A DNA stretch of 64,000 nucleotides from Thermophilibacter immobilis (GCF_015277515.1 NZ_CP063767.1:1054001-1118000); one strand, 5' to 3'. Shown: positions 54,481-63,297, counted from the stretch's first letter. Program-made: numbers and translations. Notes: generated from the sequence alone by a model not told the origin.

Positions 54481-54549
54481 ACCGAGCCTGCCCATCTGCA
54501 CAGAACGCAGCCTTCTGAGGGTTGTTGCGTGCGCCGCGGCAGGCTCGAC
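54481..54549. repeat. Palindromic repeat, copy C
   Basis: Runs from ACCGAGCCTGCCCATCTG to GCCGCGGCAGGCTCGAC, 69 bases. Its right half is nearly the reverse complement of the left half of copy B, confirming the quasi-palindromic family. It lies between the IS and the AraC gene. Confidence 0.72.
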
Positions 54550-54577
54550 GATTGATGCTCGACGCAGAAGTCGAGCT

Positions 54578-55456
54578 CTACCGCTCCCCCACCGCGACGC
54601 GGGCGCGCCAGGCGCTCGGCGTCTCGCCTATAACGGCGCCAAACGCGCGCGAGAACTTGGAGTGGCTCGAGTAGCCCACGGCGGCAGCGGCCTCGGACAC
54701 CGTGAGGCGGCTGTCCGCAGACAGCATCTCAGCCGCGCGACGGATGCGATAGGAGCGGTACCACTGGTAGACGGACACGCCGAACACCTCACGAAAGGAC
54801 TGCTTGAGCACCGTTGGCGAGGTATGGCACTCCCCGGCGAGGCCGTCTATGGTCTTGGGGAGACGCAGGTTCTGGGTCATGGCCCGCTGGGCGCGGCACG
54901 CGATGTCCTCGTGCGCCGCGAGCGTCGAGGCACAGCAGTCGCATCGCTCACCAGGGGACGCCTGGCAGATCGCGTGCAGAAGCTCGATCGTCTTGAGGCG
55001 ATAGGCCCCCGCCCCCATCCTCCCCATCGAACGAATGTCCATCTCACACATCGCATGCGCAACCCGGGGGCACTCGGTGAGCCAAGAGAAGCCAGTGCCC
55101 GCGGGGATGCGCGCGAGCAGGTCCTGCGGGCTCACGTCGAAGGCCACGAGAACCGCGTGCGTCTGCTCCGAGAGGCCCTCGGCACTTAGCGAGACAAACA
55201 GGCCTTCGAAGTCGTCAAGGGCGACGAGCTCCTCCCCCAGGCTCGGGCGCGCAACCAGGAGGCAGAGGTCTCCTGGAGCCACGAGAAGGCGCAGGGCTCC
55301 ATGGCGCAGGGTGCACATACCTCGCCAGCACCCACCCACGAGAAGTGATCCACCAGGCAGGTCGCGCGCCATGGAGACCGGGCCGTCAGAGGGCCGCAGG
55401 CGGACGATGCGAGTGGTGACACCCTCAAAGACAGGTATGTGACGCTCTTGCGACAT
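54578..55456 (-). CDS. AraC-family transcriptional regulator
   Basis: The 292-residue protein has a C-terminal AraC DNA-binding domain (about 190-285): IDGLAGECHTSPTVLKQSFREVFGVSVYQWYRSYRIRRAAEML and VSEAAAAVGYSSHSKFSRAFGAVIGETPSAWR. This PchR/YbtA-like spacing is common in regulators of iron and siderophore genes. The N-terminal sensor is not recognised. It diverges from the ferrochelatase gene with 160 bases between, so control of heme or iron genes is plausible. Confidence 0.85.
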   Translation of the reverse strand: MSQERHIPVFEGVTTRIVRLRPSDGPVSMARDLPGGSLLVGGCWRGMCTLRHGALRLLVAPGDLCLLVARPSLGEELVALDDFEGLFVSLSAEGLSEQTHAVLVAFDVSPQDLLARIPAGTGFSWLTECPRVAHAMCEMDIRSMGRMGAGAYRLKTIELLHAICQASPGERCDCCASTLAAHEDIACRAQRAMTQNLRLPKTIDGLAGECHTSPTVLKQSFREVFGVSVYQWYRSYRIRRAAEMLSADSRLTVSEAAAAVGYSSHSKFSRAFGAVIGETPSAWRARVAVGER

Positions 55457-55619
55457 GGCTCACCCCTATTGGATCCGTGCCAAACGAGGGGGCGTCGTTG
55501 CCCCCGGGCCCTTTTGGACGCACGCGCTCCCCGGCAGGGCTCATGCGCGAGACCATAGTATAGACTGGAGAACGCTTAAAGTAACTCATGGCTTACATTC
55601 TCTCCCCAAGGAGTGACCT

Positions 55620-56697
55620 TTGGACACCGGAATCGTCATAGCCAACACGGGCTCCCCCTCGGCCCCCACTCCCGACGCGGTCGAGACCTACCTCTCCTCC
55701 TACCTCATGGACCCCCACATCCGCCAGCTTCCCAAGATCGCGTGGAACATTCTGCTTAGGAAGGCCATCCTGCCCAAGCGCAGGTTCTCCTCGAGCGAGC
55801 GGTACCGCTTCGTGTGGGAGGAGGGGGGTGCCCCCCTCGTCGCGCACCAGGAGCGCCTGCGCGCCAAGGTCCAGTGGATGTGCAACCGCGAGGGGCTGCT
55901 CCCCTCGGCCACCGGCGGCGTCTCGGTCCGCTCGGCCATGAGCTACGGGGATCCGAGCATGGCAGATGCTCTCGCGAGCCTTCGGGAGGATGGCTCCGAG
56001 CGGGTGCTCTGCCTGCCCCTCTACCCGCAGACGGCCTCCTGCATCACCGGCTCGGTCGCGGACTCCTTCGAGCGGACGCTCGCGGAGCTCGGGTGGGACC
56101 CCCCCGCGAAGGGTCGTCGAGGGCTATGCCCAGAACGCCTTCTACCTCGAGGCCGTCGCCTCCTCCATCGAGGGGCGCGGCTTCGGTCAGCGTCCCGACG
56201 ACCGCCTCGTACTCTCGTTTCACTCGGCTCCGCTCAAGGACGAGCGCGCCGGGGACACCTACCGCCAGCAGGCCCGACAGACGGCGGACGCCGTGGCGGA
56301 GCGGCTCGGCGTCGACCCCGCCTCCGTCACCGTGTCCTACCAGAGCGTCTTCGGGCCGGACCCTAGCGCCTGGGCGCGGCCCCTCTCCCTTGACGTGCTG
56401 CGCGGCTGGCGCGACCAGAAGTTCAGGGTCTTCTTCTGCTGCCCCGGCTTCGCGGTCGAGTGCCTGGAGACGCTCTACGACGTCCCCCAGGAGCTCCTGA
56501 GCGCGCTCGAGGGCGACGAGGTGGAGCCGCCGAGCCCGGCGCGCTGCCTCAAAGGCGGCGCCATCGGGCCCAGGGGGCGCTTCGTGTGGGTCCCCTGCCT
56601 CGACGACTCGGACGCGCATGCGGTGGTCGTGCGCAGCGTGATCGACGACGCCCTCAGGGACGGTTCCTGGACGGGGATCGAGAGCTCCCTCGGATAG
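55620..56697 (+). pseudogene. hemH: Ferrochelatase gene with frameshift in a C7 tract
   Basis: HemH inserts iron into porphyrin (coproporphyrin III in most actinobacteria). The first frame encodes VIANTGSPSAPTPDAVETYLSSYL, WEEGGAPLVAHQERL and LPLYPQTASCITGSVADSF; the second encodes VVEGYAQNAFYLEAVASS, the catalytic-His region LSFHSAPLKDERAGDTY and CCPGFAVECLETL, ending at 56697. They join at a run of seven C (56099-56105); six C would give one continuous protein of about 358 residues. Start is TTG at 55620 with AAGGAG six bases upstream. It may be a phase-variable tract, a recent mutation or a sequencing error. Its last 44 bases overlap the converging apbE. Confidence 0.88.
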
Positions 56698-57631
56698 AGA
56701 ACGCGCCGCCCGCAGACTGCGTGACTTCGCCGTTCGCGCGCACGAGGAGGCACTCGATGCCGTCGTGTCCGTTCACGTAGTCCAGGGCCCCCTGGCATCC
56801 CAGGGAGAGGAGCAGCTTTCCAAGGCCCTCGCCCTCCGTTGACCTCGCACACAGCACGCTCGCACTCGCCAGGTTCGTCTTGAGCGGCGCGCCCGTCCGG
56901 GGGTCGAGGATGTGAGCGTAGCGTACGCCGCCCCTCTCGAACGCGCGGGTGCGCACGCTGCTCGTCACGAGGCTCTGGTCCCCCAGCTCGCAGGCCGCCA
57001 GGGGCCTTCCGAACGTGTCGTCGGGGTCGGCCACGCCGACGCGCCAGGGCCGCCCGTCGGGTCGCGTGCCCAAGCAGTGGACGTTCCCGCCCAGGTCGAG
57101 CACGGCGCGCACGCAGCCCGCATTCCTAAGGAGGCTTACGAGGTCGTCCGTGACGAAGCCCTTGGCCATGCCGCCCAGGTCGATGCGGGCGGCCGGGTCG
57201 TCGAGCCAGGTCCGCCTTCCGCAGACGTGAAGGTGGCGCCAGCCGATGTGCCCCACGGCCGCGCGCAGGAGGGCCTCGGAGGGAACCGTCCCCCGCTTGA
57301 AGTCCCACAGCGCGCTCGCGGCCCCCACGCTCGCGTCGAAGGCGCCGCAGGTCTCCTCCGCCAGGCGCACAGACTCCCGGAGGGCGTCCGCGGTGTCCTG
57401 GTCCACCTCGACGGGACGCCCTCCCGCCGCATTGAGCCTCCCTACGTCGCTTGTGGGGTCGAAGCGGTTGAGGGCGGCGTGGAAGCGCGCGCAGCGGGCG
57501 AGGCAGACGTCCATCAGCTCCTGCGAGCAGTCGGCCCTGATACGCACGAGCGTGTCGAAGAACTCCCCGGCCCCCATGATGAGGGGAGGCCGAGAGGCAC
57601 AAGGGCGCGAGGTGCCCGCGCCGGCCGTCAT
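56654..57631 (-). CDS. apbE: FAD:protein FMN transferase ApbE
   Basis: ApbE attaches FMN covalently to a threonine of exported flavoproteins. The 325-residue product has GAGEFFDTLVRI, FHAALNRFDPTSDVGRLNA, FDASVGAASALWDF, the conserved DLGGMAKGFVTDDL (FAD/Mg site) and VLDLGGNVHCLG, then HILDPRTGAP. The start at 57631 overlaps the true stop of the preceding 4Fe-4S gene as ATGA. In the sequence as given, a one-base indel upstream removes that stop and makes one 654-residue frame; I treat this as two genes. Its likely target is the FMN-binding protein two genes upstream. No N-terminal signal is obvious. Confidence 0.88.
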   Translation of the reverse strand: MTAGAGTSRPCASRPPLIMGAGEFFDTLVRIRADCSQELMDVCLARCARFHAALNRFDPTSDVGRLNAAGGRPVEVDQDTADALRESVRLAEETCGAFDASVGAASALWDFKRGTVPSEALLRAAVGHIGWRHLHVCGRRTWLDDPAARIDLGGMAKGFVTDDLVSLLRNAGCVRAVLDLGGNVHCLGTRPDGRPWRVGVADPDDTFGRPLAACELGDQSLVTSSVRTRAFERGGVRYAHILDPRTGAPLKTNLASASVLCARSTEGEGLGKLLLSLGCQGALDYVNGHDGIECLLVRANGEVTQSAGGAFSIRGSSRSPSRNRP

Positions 57632-58618
57632 GCCCAGGGAGGGGCCGGCAAAAAGCTCACGGCACCGCCGAGCCACAGCGCAATGAGCAGCGACGCGGCG
57701 CGTGCGACGATCCCTCGCGGGCTCGTAGGAGGTCGGCCGCCCCGTGGCCCTGTCGACGGCGAAGCCCTGCTGGTCCAGCGCCTCTTCCGCGCGCCTGAGG
57801 GCGGGGCCAAAGTTGACGCAGCCCGCCTGCGCGACGGTCTCGCAGCGGTCGCACTGGACGCACTCCCCCATCTGCGGCCCCTCGCCCGGAGGCGCGATGC
57901 GCACGGGGCAGCGGCGCCTGCACGCCTCCGCCTGCCCGGGACGGCCCGGGTCGACGTGCCGGTTGGAGCGCGGCAGTATCGGCATGAGCGAGAAGAGCGC
58001 GCCGAGGGGGCAGAGGTACTCGCAGAACGAGCGCTCCTTGGCCACCATGAGGGCGCAGAGAGCGAGGAGGACGATGCCCCCGACCACCCCCACGCTCGCC
58101 GGGCTCACGTTCACGAGCTGGCCGAAGGCGGTCCACGGTGAGACGGCGCTCACCACGGCTCCGGCGCCCGCGAACGAGGCCACGAGCACGACGGCGAGCA
58201 CGACGTACTTGATCAGGCGCAGCGCGTCCTCCGTGCGGGCGGACAGGCGATGCCCATGAGCGTGCAGCGCCCTGCGAAGCGGCTTTCCCAGCTGGTAGAG
58301 GACGTCACCGAGCGTGCCGAACGAGCAGGCGTAGCCGCAGAAGAAGCGCCCGAAGACGACCGCGTGCGCGAGCAGCAAGACGAGCGTGAGCACGAAGCTC
58401 GTGACGTCAGCGGCCTCTCCCCTGCCGAGCGCCACCATGAGGGAGCGCGCACCGGAAAACGCCATCGAGAAGGCCTGGGGCGCCAGCACGAAGAAGGCCA
58501 CCTGCAGGGCGAGACGAGACCAGCGCACAAAGTCGCGGCGACTCTTGCGGGGGACCGCGTGAGAGGCGGCCGCCGAGGCACCACACACTTTCTTGGCACT
58601 TTTGGACATCGCGCTCAC
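57628..58618 (-). CDS. NosR/NapH-type membrane 4Fe-4S protein, frameshifted near 57720
   Basis: The protein has about five membrane helices with inward Cys motifs FFCGYACSFGTLGD and FCEYLCPLGALFSL, and ferredoxin-type clusters in ACRRRCPVRI and ECVQCDRCETVAQAGC. Relatives (NapH, NosR, RnfH-like) pass electrons from the cytoplasmic side to exported flavin domains. In the given sequence the frame runs on into apbE. If one base is removed from the GGG at 57719-57721, the end becomes RGIVARAASLLIALWLGGAVSFLPAPPWA-stop, a C-terminal membrane helix whose TGA overlaps the apbE ATG. That fit makes an indel much more likely than a true fusion. It starts directly after the FMN-protein stop. Confidence 0.82.
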
Positions 58619-59260
58619 CTAGTGGGTCCTGTCAGACTGCTGGCGCAGGGTGTAGCCGTAGGTGATGGCGTTCTGCTCTTCGGTCGATGCGTTCTGCCCG
58701 AGGAGGTCGCCCACGGTGAGCTCGTACCATGCGGCGCTGTCCTCGTCGGCTCTCGTCTGCGCGATCCGCTTGAGCTCGGAGGTGGAGTGGGCCGCGGACG
58801 AGCTGGTCGTCATGCTGGTCCGCGCAGTGCTGCCCTCGGCGGCACCACCGTTCACCAGCGCGTTGTTGACGGCGTTCATGATGCCGTGGCTGGAGTAGGT
58901 GGCGCTGCTCACCGTGTCGAGGTCCCAGCTCTGGGATTCCTCGATCTCGGGTATGAGCTTTTCGGACGCGAGGCTGAGGTAGGAGTCGGTGTCACCCGTC
59001 CTCGTGACGGAGATGTCGGTGAGGTAGCCGTTCTCCACGCTCACCGAGACAGAGAGGGGGCCGCCGAACGAGCGGGCCGTGCCCTCGAAGGTGCCGTCCT
59101 TCATGAGCGGTCCTCGCTCGCCGGAGGTGCGCCCTTCCTGGGCCGCCTGCGCGGCCTGCGCGGACGAGACGCTCAGAAAGGCATTGGCGCCTGCGAGCGA
59201 GGCGGCAACGGCCCCTACGCACAGGGAGCGCACGAGGAGGTTCCTCGGTATGCGGGTCAC
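58619..59260 (-). CDS. Exported FMN-binding domain protein, flavinylation substrate
   Basis: The 213-residue protein has a signal peptide (about 1-37) and an FMN_bind domain (about 55-140). The motif DTVSSATYSS (Asp115 to Thr121) matches the ApbE target pattern Dxx[S/T]GAT except that Ser replaces Gly; Thr121 would carry FMN. The C-terminal 70 residues are of unknown function. It lies between efeB and the membrane 4Fe-4S gene, with apbE downstream, so the electron donor, carrier and modifying enzyme are all in one operon. Electron delivery to iron or to the EfeB peroxidase is inferred. Confidence 0.86.
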   Translation of the reverse strand: MTRIPRNLLVRSLCVGAVAASLAGANAFLSVSSAQAAQAAQEGRTSGERGPLMKDGTFEGTARSFGGPLSVSVSVENGYLTDISVTRTGDTDSYLSLASEKLIPEIEESQSWDLDTVSSATYSSHGIMNAVNNALVNGGAAEGSTARTSMTTSSSAAHSTSELKRIAQTRADEDSAAWYELTVGDLLGQNASTEEQNAITYGYTLRQQSDRTH

Positions 59261-59302
59261 CTCTCACCCCTTTCTCGTCGGCGGGACCATGCGAGGCCCG
59301 CC

Positions 59303-60721
59303 CTAGCTGGTGGCCGTGGCCTCGAGGATGTTCTGACCCAAGTACTCCTGGGTCTTCTGCAGGCCGGGGAGCATGAGCCAGGAGGCCGAGCCGGTGAAGG
59401 ACAGGTACTCCGTGAGGTCGCAGTCACGCCACAGGCGCATGAACTGGTAGAAGTCGTTCTCGGGGTCACGCGCCATGCCGCCGGTGTGCATGCCGGCCCT
59501 GAGCTGACCCACGGCGTTGAAGCCGTTGGAGAAGTTCCAGCCCCAGCGAAACATCGTGTGACCGGAGGAGTGGCGCAGCGAGGAGAACAGGCCCACGTGG
59601 GAGGCGGGGTCGATGAGGGGGTCGCCGTTCTCGTCGAGCGCCTCGGGGTCGGGCTCGGCCGTCTCGTCCTCGCCACCGGACAGGGGGATGCCCTCGAGCT
59701 TCGTACGCCCGATGACGCGCTCCTGCTCGGCCAGCGTCTGCTGGTCCCAGGCCTCGATCTTCATGTCGAACGAGCGCCACATCATATACGTGCCGCCTGC
59801 GTAGAGTTCGCCGTGGGGATCGTCGTCGGGCTGTATCCAGACGCACTTCTCCATGTAGTCCTCGTCCTCGGGGGACGGGGCGGTCGTGCCGTCGCGGAAG
59901 CCGAACAGGTCGCGGTCGGCATGCGCGTAGCCCTCGGGCGAGAGCGTGTGGTAGTAGCCGACCTTGTTCCAGCGGATAGTCGCCGTGCCGTACGCCGCGC
60001 GGATCAGGTTGCGCGCGGCGTGGAAGGCCACCTTGGGGTCCTCGGCGGCTATGAGCAGGAAGAGGTCGCCCCCGCATTCGTCGTCTGCGAGCTGGTCGCC
60101 GGAGAAGTGCGGCATCGTGTAGTCGAGGCGCTCGGGCCTGACCGCCGCGAGGCCGTAGCGGTCCGTGCCGTCGGAGGCCTGGAACAGCGTCGCCCCGAAG
60201 CCGAGCGAGACGGTGAGGCCTGCCGCGCCCAGGTCGTACGTCTCGCCGGAGTCCAGGGGCGGCGCGTTCTTGTCGGATCTGGGCTCGTCCACGGGAAAGC
60301 CGTCGCAGAGGTTCTCCGAGTACTTTGTCCAGGTCTTGAGCAGGGCGACGAGGTCGTCGCGGGTGGCCGCGTCGCTCATGTCGAACGCGACCGCTTGCAG
60401 GTTCTGCTGGGAGCCGGTCACGCCGGGCTGGTGCTCGACGCTGCGCATGGGGACCTCGATGCGCTGGACGTTTCTGACCATCGAGCCGTCCTCGGTCCAG
60501 TCGTCCGTGGCCACGGCCACGCCGGTCTCGGCCTGGTTGGAGACCGTCTCGCTCGACGCGGCGGCCGGGGCGGAGGACGCCTTCGCGTCGTCGCAGCCGG
60601 GGAGCACCACGGCTGCGATGGTCCCGGCGGCGAGGGTGCCCAGGCCCCTGAGGGCGTCGCGACGCGTGACGCCGGCTCTCATCGGCCTCTTTTCGGCGGG
60701 TGCTGTTTTCTTGTCGGACAT
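59303..60721 (-). CDS. efeB: Dyp-type heme peroxidase EfeB, Tat-exported
   Basis: EfeB is the peroxidase of the EfeUOB iron uptake system. The 472-residue protein has a Tat signal with twin Arg20-Arg21 (TRRDALRGLGTL) and a possible lipobox ending at Cys43 (VLPGC), so it may be a lipoprotein. The Dyp motif GFRDGT supplies the distal Asp, and the proximal region SHVGLFSSLRHSSGHTMFRWGWNF gives heme ligand candidates. The C-terminal FNAVGQLRAGMHTGGMARDPENDFYQFM is typical. It follows efeO after a strong stem-loop that may lower its expression. Confidence 0.92.
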   Translation of the reverse strand: MSDKKTAPAEKRPMRAGVTRRDALRGLGTLAAGTIAAVVLPGCDDAKASSAPAAASSETVSNQAETGVAVATDDWTEDGSMVRNVQRIEVPMRSVEHQPGVTGSQQNLQAVAFDMSDAATRDDLVALLKTWTKYSENLCDGFPVDEPRSDKNAPPLDSGETYDLGAAGLTVSLGFGATLFQASDGTDRYGLAAVRPERLDYTMPHFSGDQLADDECGGDLFLLIAAEDPKVAFHAARNLIRAAYGTATIRWNKVGYYHTLSPEGYAHADRDLFGFRDGTTAPSPEDEDYMEKCVWIQPDDDPHGELYAGGTYMMWRSFDMKIEAWDQQTLAEQERVIGRTKLEGIPLSGGEDETAEPDPEALDENGDPLIDPASHVGLFSSLRHSSGHTMFRWGWNFSNGFNAVGQLRAGMHTGGMARDPENDFYQFMRLWRDCDLTEYLSFTGSASWLMLPGLQKTQEYLGQNILEATATS

Positions 60722-60752
60722 CAGGGGTTCCTCTCTGTTGCAAAAACACCGA

Positions 60753-60782
60753 CAGACCGACGGTCTTGGGACCGTCGGTCTG
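60753..60782 (-). terminator. Intercistronic stem-loop between efeO and efeB
   Basis: Perfect 13-base stem, CAGACCGACGGTC / GACCGTCGGTCTG with TTGG loop. On the transcribed minus strand it is followed, after TCGGTG, by TTTTT. It lies within an operon, so it is probably a partial terminator or an mRNA-stabilising element. Confidence 0.78.
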
Positions 60783-60830
60783 CTGACGCCTATACCTGCG
60801 GATGCGTCTTCATGGACGAAGGGGCGCCTC

Positions 60831-62156
60831 CTACTCCAAGACGATGGCGGTCAGCTGGGCGACGGACTCGCGCAGCGCGTTGACCTCGTTGGAGAGCTTG
60901 CGCGCGGCGTCGGAGAGGCTGTCCTCGTCCTGACCCTCGCCGGCGTTGGCATCGAGCTCGGCGTAGGAGGGGTAGACCGGGTTCTCGGCGTCGCCCGTGT
61001 TGTACTGGGAGAGCTCGTCGTTCATCGTCACGAAGGCCTTGTCGATCTCGGTGGCGGTGTCGGGGTCCTTCGTCTCGACGAGGTCGCGCACGGCGCCGTA
61101 GGCGACCTTGGCCCCCTCGACATTAGCCTGGAAGTCGTACAGGTCGGTGTGGGAGAAGGCCTCCTCCTCGCCGGTGATCTTGGTGGTCGCGACTTCCTCG
61201 AGGAGCGAGATGGCGCCGTTGGAGATGTCGTCGAGCGAGACCTCGAAGCTGCTCGCGTAGACGAGGTCGTAGAGGTCTTGCGTGTCGCTCACGAGCGTGT
61301 CGGCCAGGGCGGCGCGGTAGTCGTCGGAGTAGCCGGCCTCGTCGGGACTCCAAAGGTCGAGCTCGATGGCGTGCCAGCCGGTCCAGTAGCCGTTCTCGTG
61401 CAGATCGTCGCCGGCCTCGAAGTCTACATGGTCGGTGCTGTAGCCGTCGTCGCCCGCGTCGGCGCGACGCTCGTCCAGGTAGGGGTCGATGTCGCCGAAC
61501 GCCTCGGCCGTGGGCTCGATGCGCTCGTAGTGCATCCTCACGAGGGCATAGTTCTCCTTGCACCACGCGGTGTCACCGGCCTTGTAGTGCTCGGCGAACT
61601 CAGTGGTGGCATCCAGGAGCTGGCCCGACTGGTCCTTGATGTAGGCGGTGTAGGCGGTGACGGCCTGGTTGCGGAGCTCCTGCTCGTCGTCGGAGACGGC
61701 GACCTCCTCGCCGGAGTCCTCGACGGTGAACTCGGTGGCGTCGACGAGCGGGCCGACCATGTTCGTCTTGGAGGCGGTGTAGTAGGTGCCCGGCTCGAGG
61801 GCGGCCGTCACGTCGACGGTTGTGCCCGGCGTGATGTTCTCGCGCTCGGTCTTGATCTGGAGCTTGTCCTCGGCCAGGATCTCGAACTCGTTGACGGACG
61901 TCCCGTTGTTGGTCACGTGAAAGGTCACGGTACCGGACTTGGTGGCGTTGGCGCTCAGCTTGCAGGACGAGTCGTCGATGGTGACGGTGATCTCCTGCGA
62001 GGACTGGTCGGAGGCGGTCGTCGCCTGGGAGGCGTCCGAGCCGGACTGGGTGGTGGCGTTGGACTGGCAGCCCGCGAGAGGGACGGCCACCAGGACGCCC
62101 GCTATGGCCGCGGTCGCGGCCTTCCTCACCCAGGTACCCGTGTTCAGATTGAGCAT
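60831..62156 (-). CDS. efeO: Iron uptake lipoprotein EfeO (cupredoxin + M75 domains)
   Basis: EfeO binds ferrous/ferric iron outside the membrane and passes it to EfeU. The 441-residue protein has a lipoprotein signal with lipobox LAGC (Cys30), a cupredoxin-like domain (about 53-150) and the M75 imelysin-like domain (about 165-440) with the metal motif HAIE (GWHAIELDLW). Full-length, two-domain EfeO is the form found with an EfeB partner. AGGAAG precedes the ATG. It lies between efeU and efeB as expected for efeUOB. Confidence 0.94.
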   Translation of the reverse strand: MLNLNTGTWVRKAATAAIAGVLVAVPLAGCQSNATTQSGSDASQATTASDQSSQEITVTIDDSSCKLSANATKSGTVTFHVTNNGTSVNEFEILAEDKLQIKTERENITPGTTVDVTAALEPGTYYTASKTNMVGPLVDATEFTVEDSGEEVAVSDDEQELRNQAVTAYTAYIKDQSGQLLDATTEFAEHYKAGDTAWCKENYALVRMHYERIEPTAEAFGDIDPYLDERRADAGDDGYSTDHVDFEAGDDLHENGYWTGWHAIELDLWSPDEAGYSDDYRAALADTLVSDTQDLYDLVYASSFEVSLDDISNGAISLLEEVATTKITGEEEAFSHTDLYDFQANVEGAKVAYGAVRDLVETKDPDTATEIDKAFVTMNDELSQYNTGDAENPVYPSYAELDANAGEGQDEDSLSDAARKLSNEVNALRESVAQLTAIVLE

Positions 62157-62232
62157 GGAACTTCCTTTCCTATCCAGATGCGTACGCCTTTCGGCATTCC
62201 ACGAACGTGGCGAGCGAGTGCGCGCGCCGGGG

Positions 62233-63105
62233 CTACGAGGCCTCCGGTGACGCGTTGGGTGTGTCGACGAAGATCTTGCCCTTGAGCTGAAGCGTGAACA
62301 GGACGAGCACGACGACGAGGTACGTGGCCCATGCGGCGAGCTGCAGCCAGGTGGGCGAGAAGAGGATGTCGAGGTTGAAGAAGGCGCGCAGAAGGGTGAA
62401 CCACCAGGTTCCCGCGACGGCCGCGATCATGGCGGAGTGATCGTAGAGGTAGACGGCGTATCCCGGGATGACCGAGGCCTCCTGCAGGTCCTTGATCCCG
62501 TACATGACGATGCCCGCGGCCACGAAGATGAGCAGGTAGCCCGTCACCGCGAAGAACTTGTGGATGTCGATGAGGGTGGAGCCCCTGTAGACGAGGTATC
62601 CCACGATGACGGCCCCCACCAGACCGAGCAGCACGCCGGCGGCGGGGCCCGCGACCCCCTGCTCCCCCGATGAGCGCACGGTGGCCCACACGAAGACGGC
62701 CGTCTCGGCGCCCTCGCGGCCCACCGAGACGATGGCGAGCCATACGAGACCGCTGACGTTGCCCGCGTCGAGCGCCTCCTTGGCCTGCTCCTCGACGCCC
62801 CGGGCGAGCCTGCGGGAGTTCTTGCCCATCCAGAAGATCATCCACGTCACGAACCCCATCGCCACGAGGGACAAAGAGCCCCCCAGAATCTCCTGGGTCT
62901 GGAAAGTGATGGTCATGGGGCCCCAGGTCCAGTAGACGCCGAGCCCCAGCGGCACGATCGCGGCGATGACCACGCCCAGCCAGAGCTTAGGCATGATGTC
63001 CTCGCGGCCGACCTTGTAGATGTACGCGACCAGGATGCCGACCACGAGGGCCGCCTCGACGCCCTCGCGCAGGGCGATGAGGAAGTTAGCGACGAAGATC
63101 TCCAA
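62233..63105 (-). CDS. efeU: Iron permease EfeU (FTR1 family)
   Basis: EfeU is the membrane channel for iron. The 290-residue protein has seven helices and the two REXXE iron-binding motifs, REGVE near the N terminus (ALREGVEAALVVGIL) and REGAE in SVGREGAETAVFVW. The start codon is TTG at 63105, set by AAGGAG six bases upstream. It heads the operon efeU-efeO-efeB-FMN protein-4Fe-4S protein-apbE. A TATAAA-like -10 lies at 63180-63175 on the minus strand; no iron-regulator box was recognised. Confidence 0.94.
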   Translation of the reverse strand: MEIFVANFLIALREGVEAALVVGILVAYIYKVGREDIMPKLWLGVVIAAIVPLGLGVYWTWGPMTITFQTQEILGGSLSLVAMGFVTWMIFWMGKNSRRLARGVEEQAKEALDAGNVSGLVWLAIVSVGREGAETAVFVWATVRSSGEQGVAGPAAGVLLGLVGAVIVGYLVYRGSTLIDIHKFFAVTGYLLIFVAAGIVMYGIKDLQEASVIPGYAVYLYDHSAMIAAVAGTWWFTLLRAFFNLDILFSPTWLQLAAWATYLVVVLVLFTLQLKGKIFVDTPNASPEAS

Positions 63106-63256
63106 GCGACGCTCCTTGGGTTGGGGTCAGAGCCAGAGGGCTTGAAAGTAAGCCATGGGATACTTGCTCGTTCCTTTATACGCCCTGAAGAGTCGATTCG
63201 CGACGGTCGGCGGCGGGTTAGCCCCTTTGGGGCCGGGGCGTCCGTTTTGGCTAGGA

Positions 63257-63297
63257 TTCCCATGGCGGCGCGAGCCAGCCTCGCGCCGCCATGGGAA
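63257..63297. terminator. Long hairpin after the ABC transporter gene
   Basis: Perfect 17-base arms (63257-63273 and 63281-63297, core CCCATGGCGGCGCGA) with a GCCAGCC loop, four bases past the ABC gene stop. No T tract follows on the minus strand, as for the hairpin at 36726. Confidence 0.82.

Noticed and set aside
55457-55619. DtxR/IdeR or Fur box between the AraC and ferrochelatase genes
   Set aside because: No sequence close to the known iron-box consensus; the AT-rich stretch near 55555-55600 is probably only promoter.
56654-58618. A natural NosR-like/ApbE fusion protein of 654 residues
   Set aside because: The alternative frame gives a proper C-terminal membrane helix and an ATGA overlap with apbE; the read-through linker looks non-coding.
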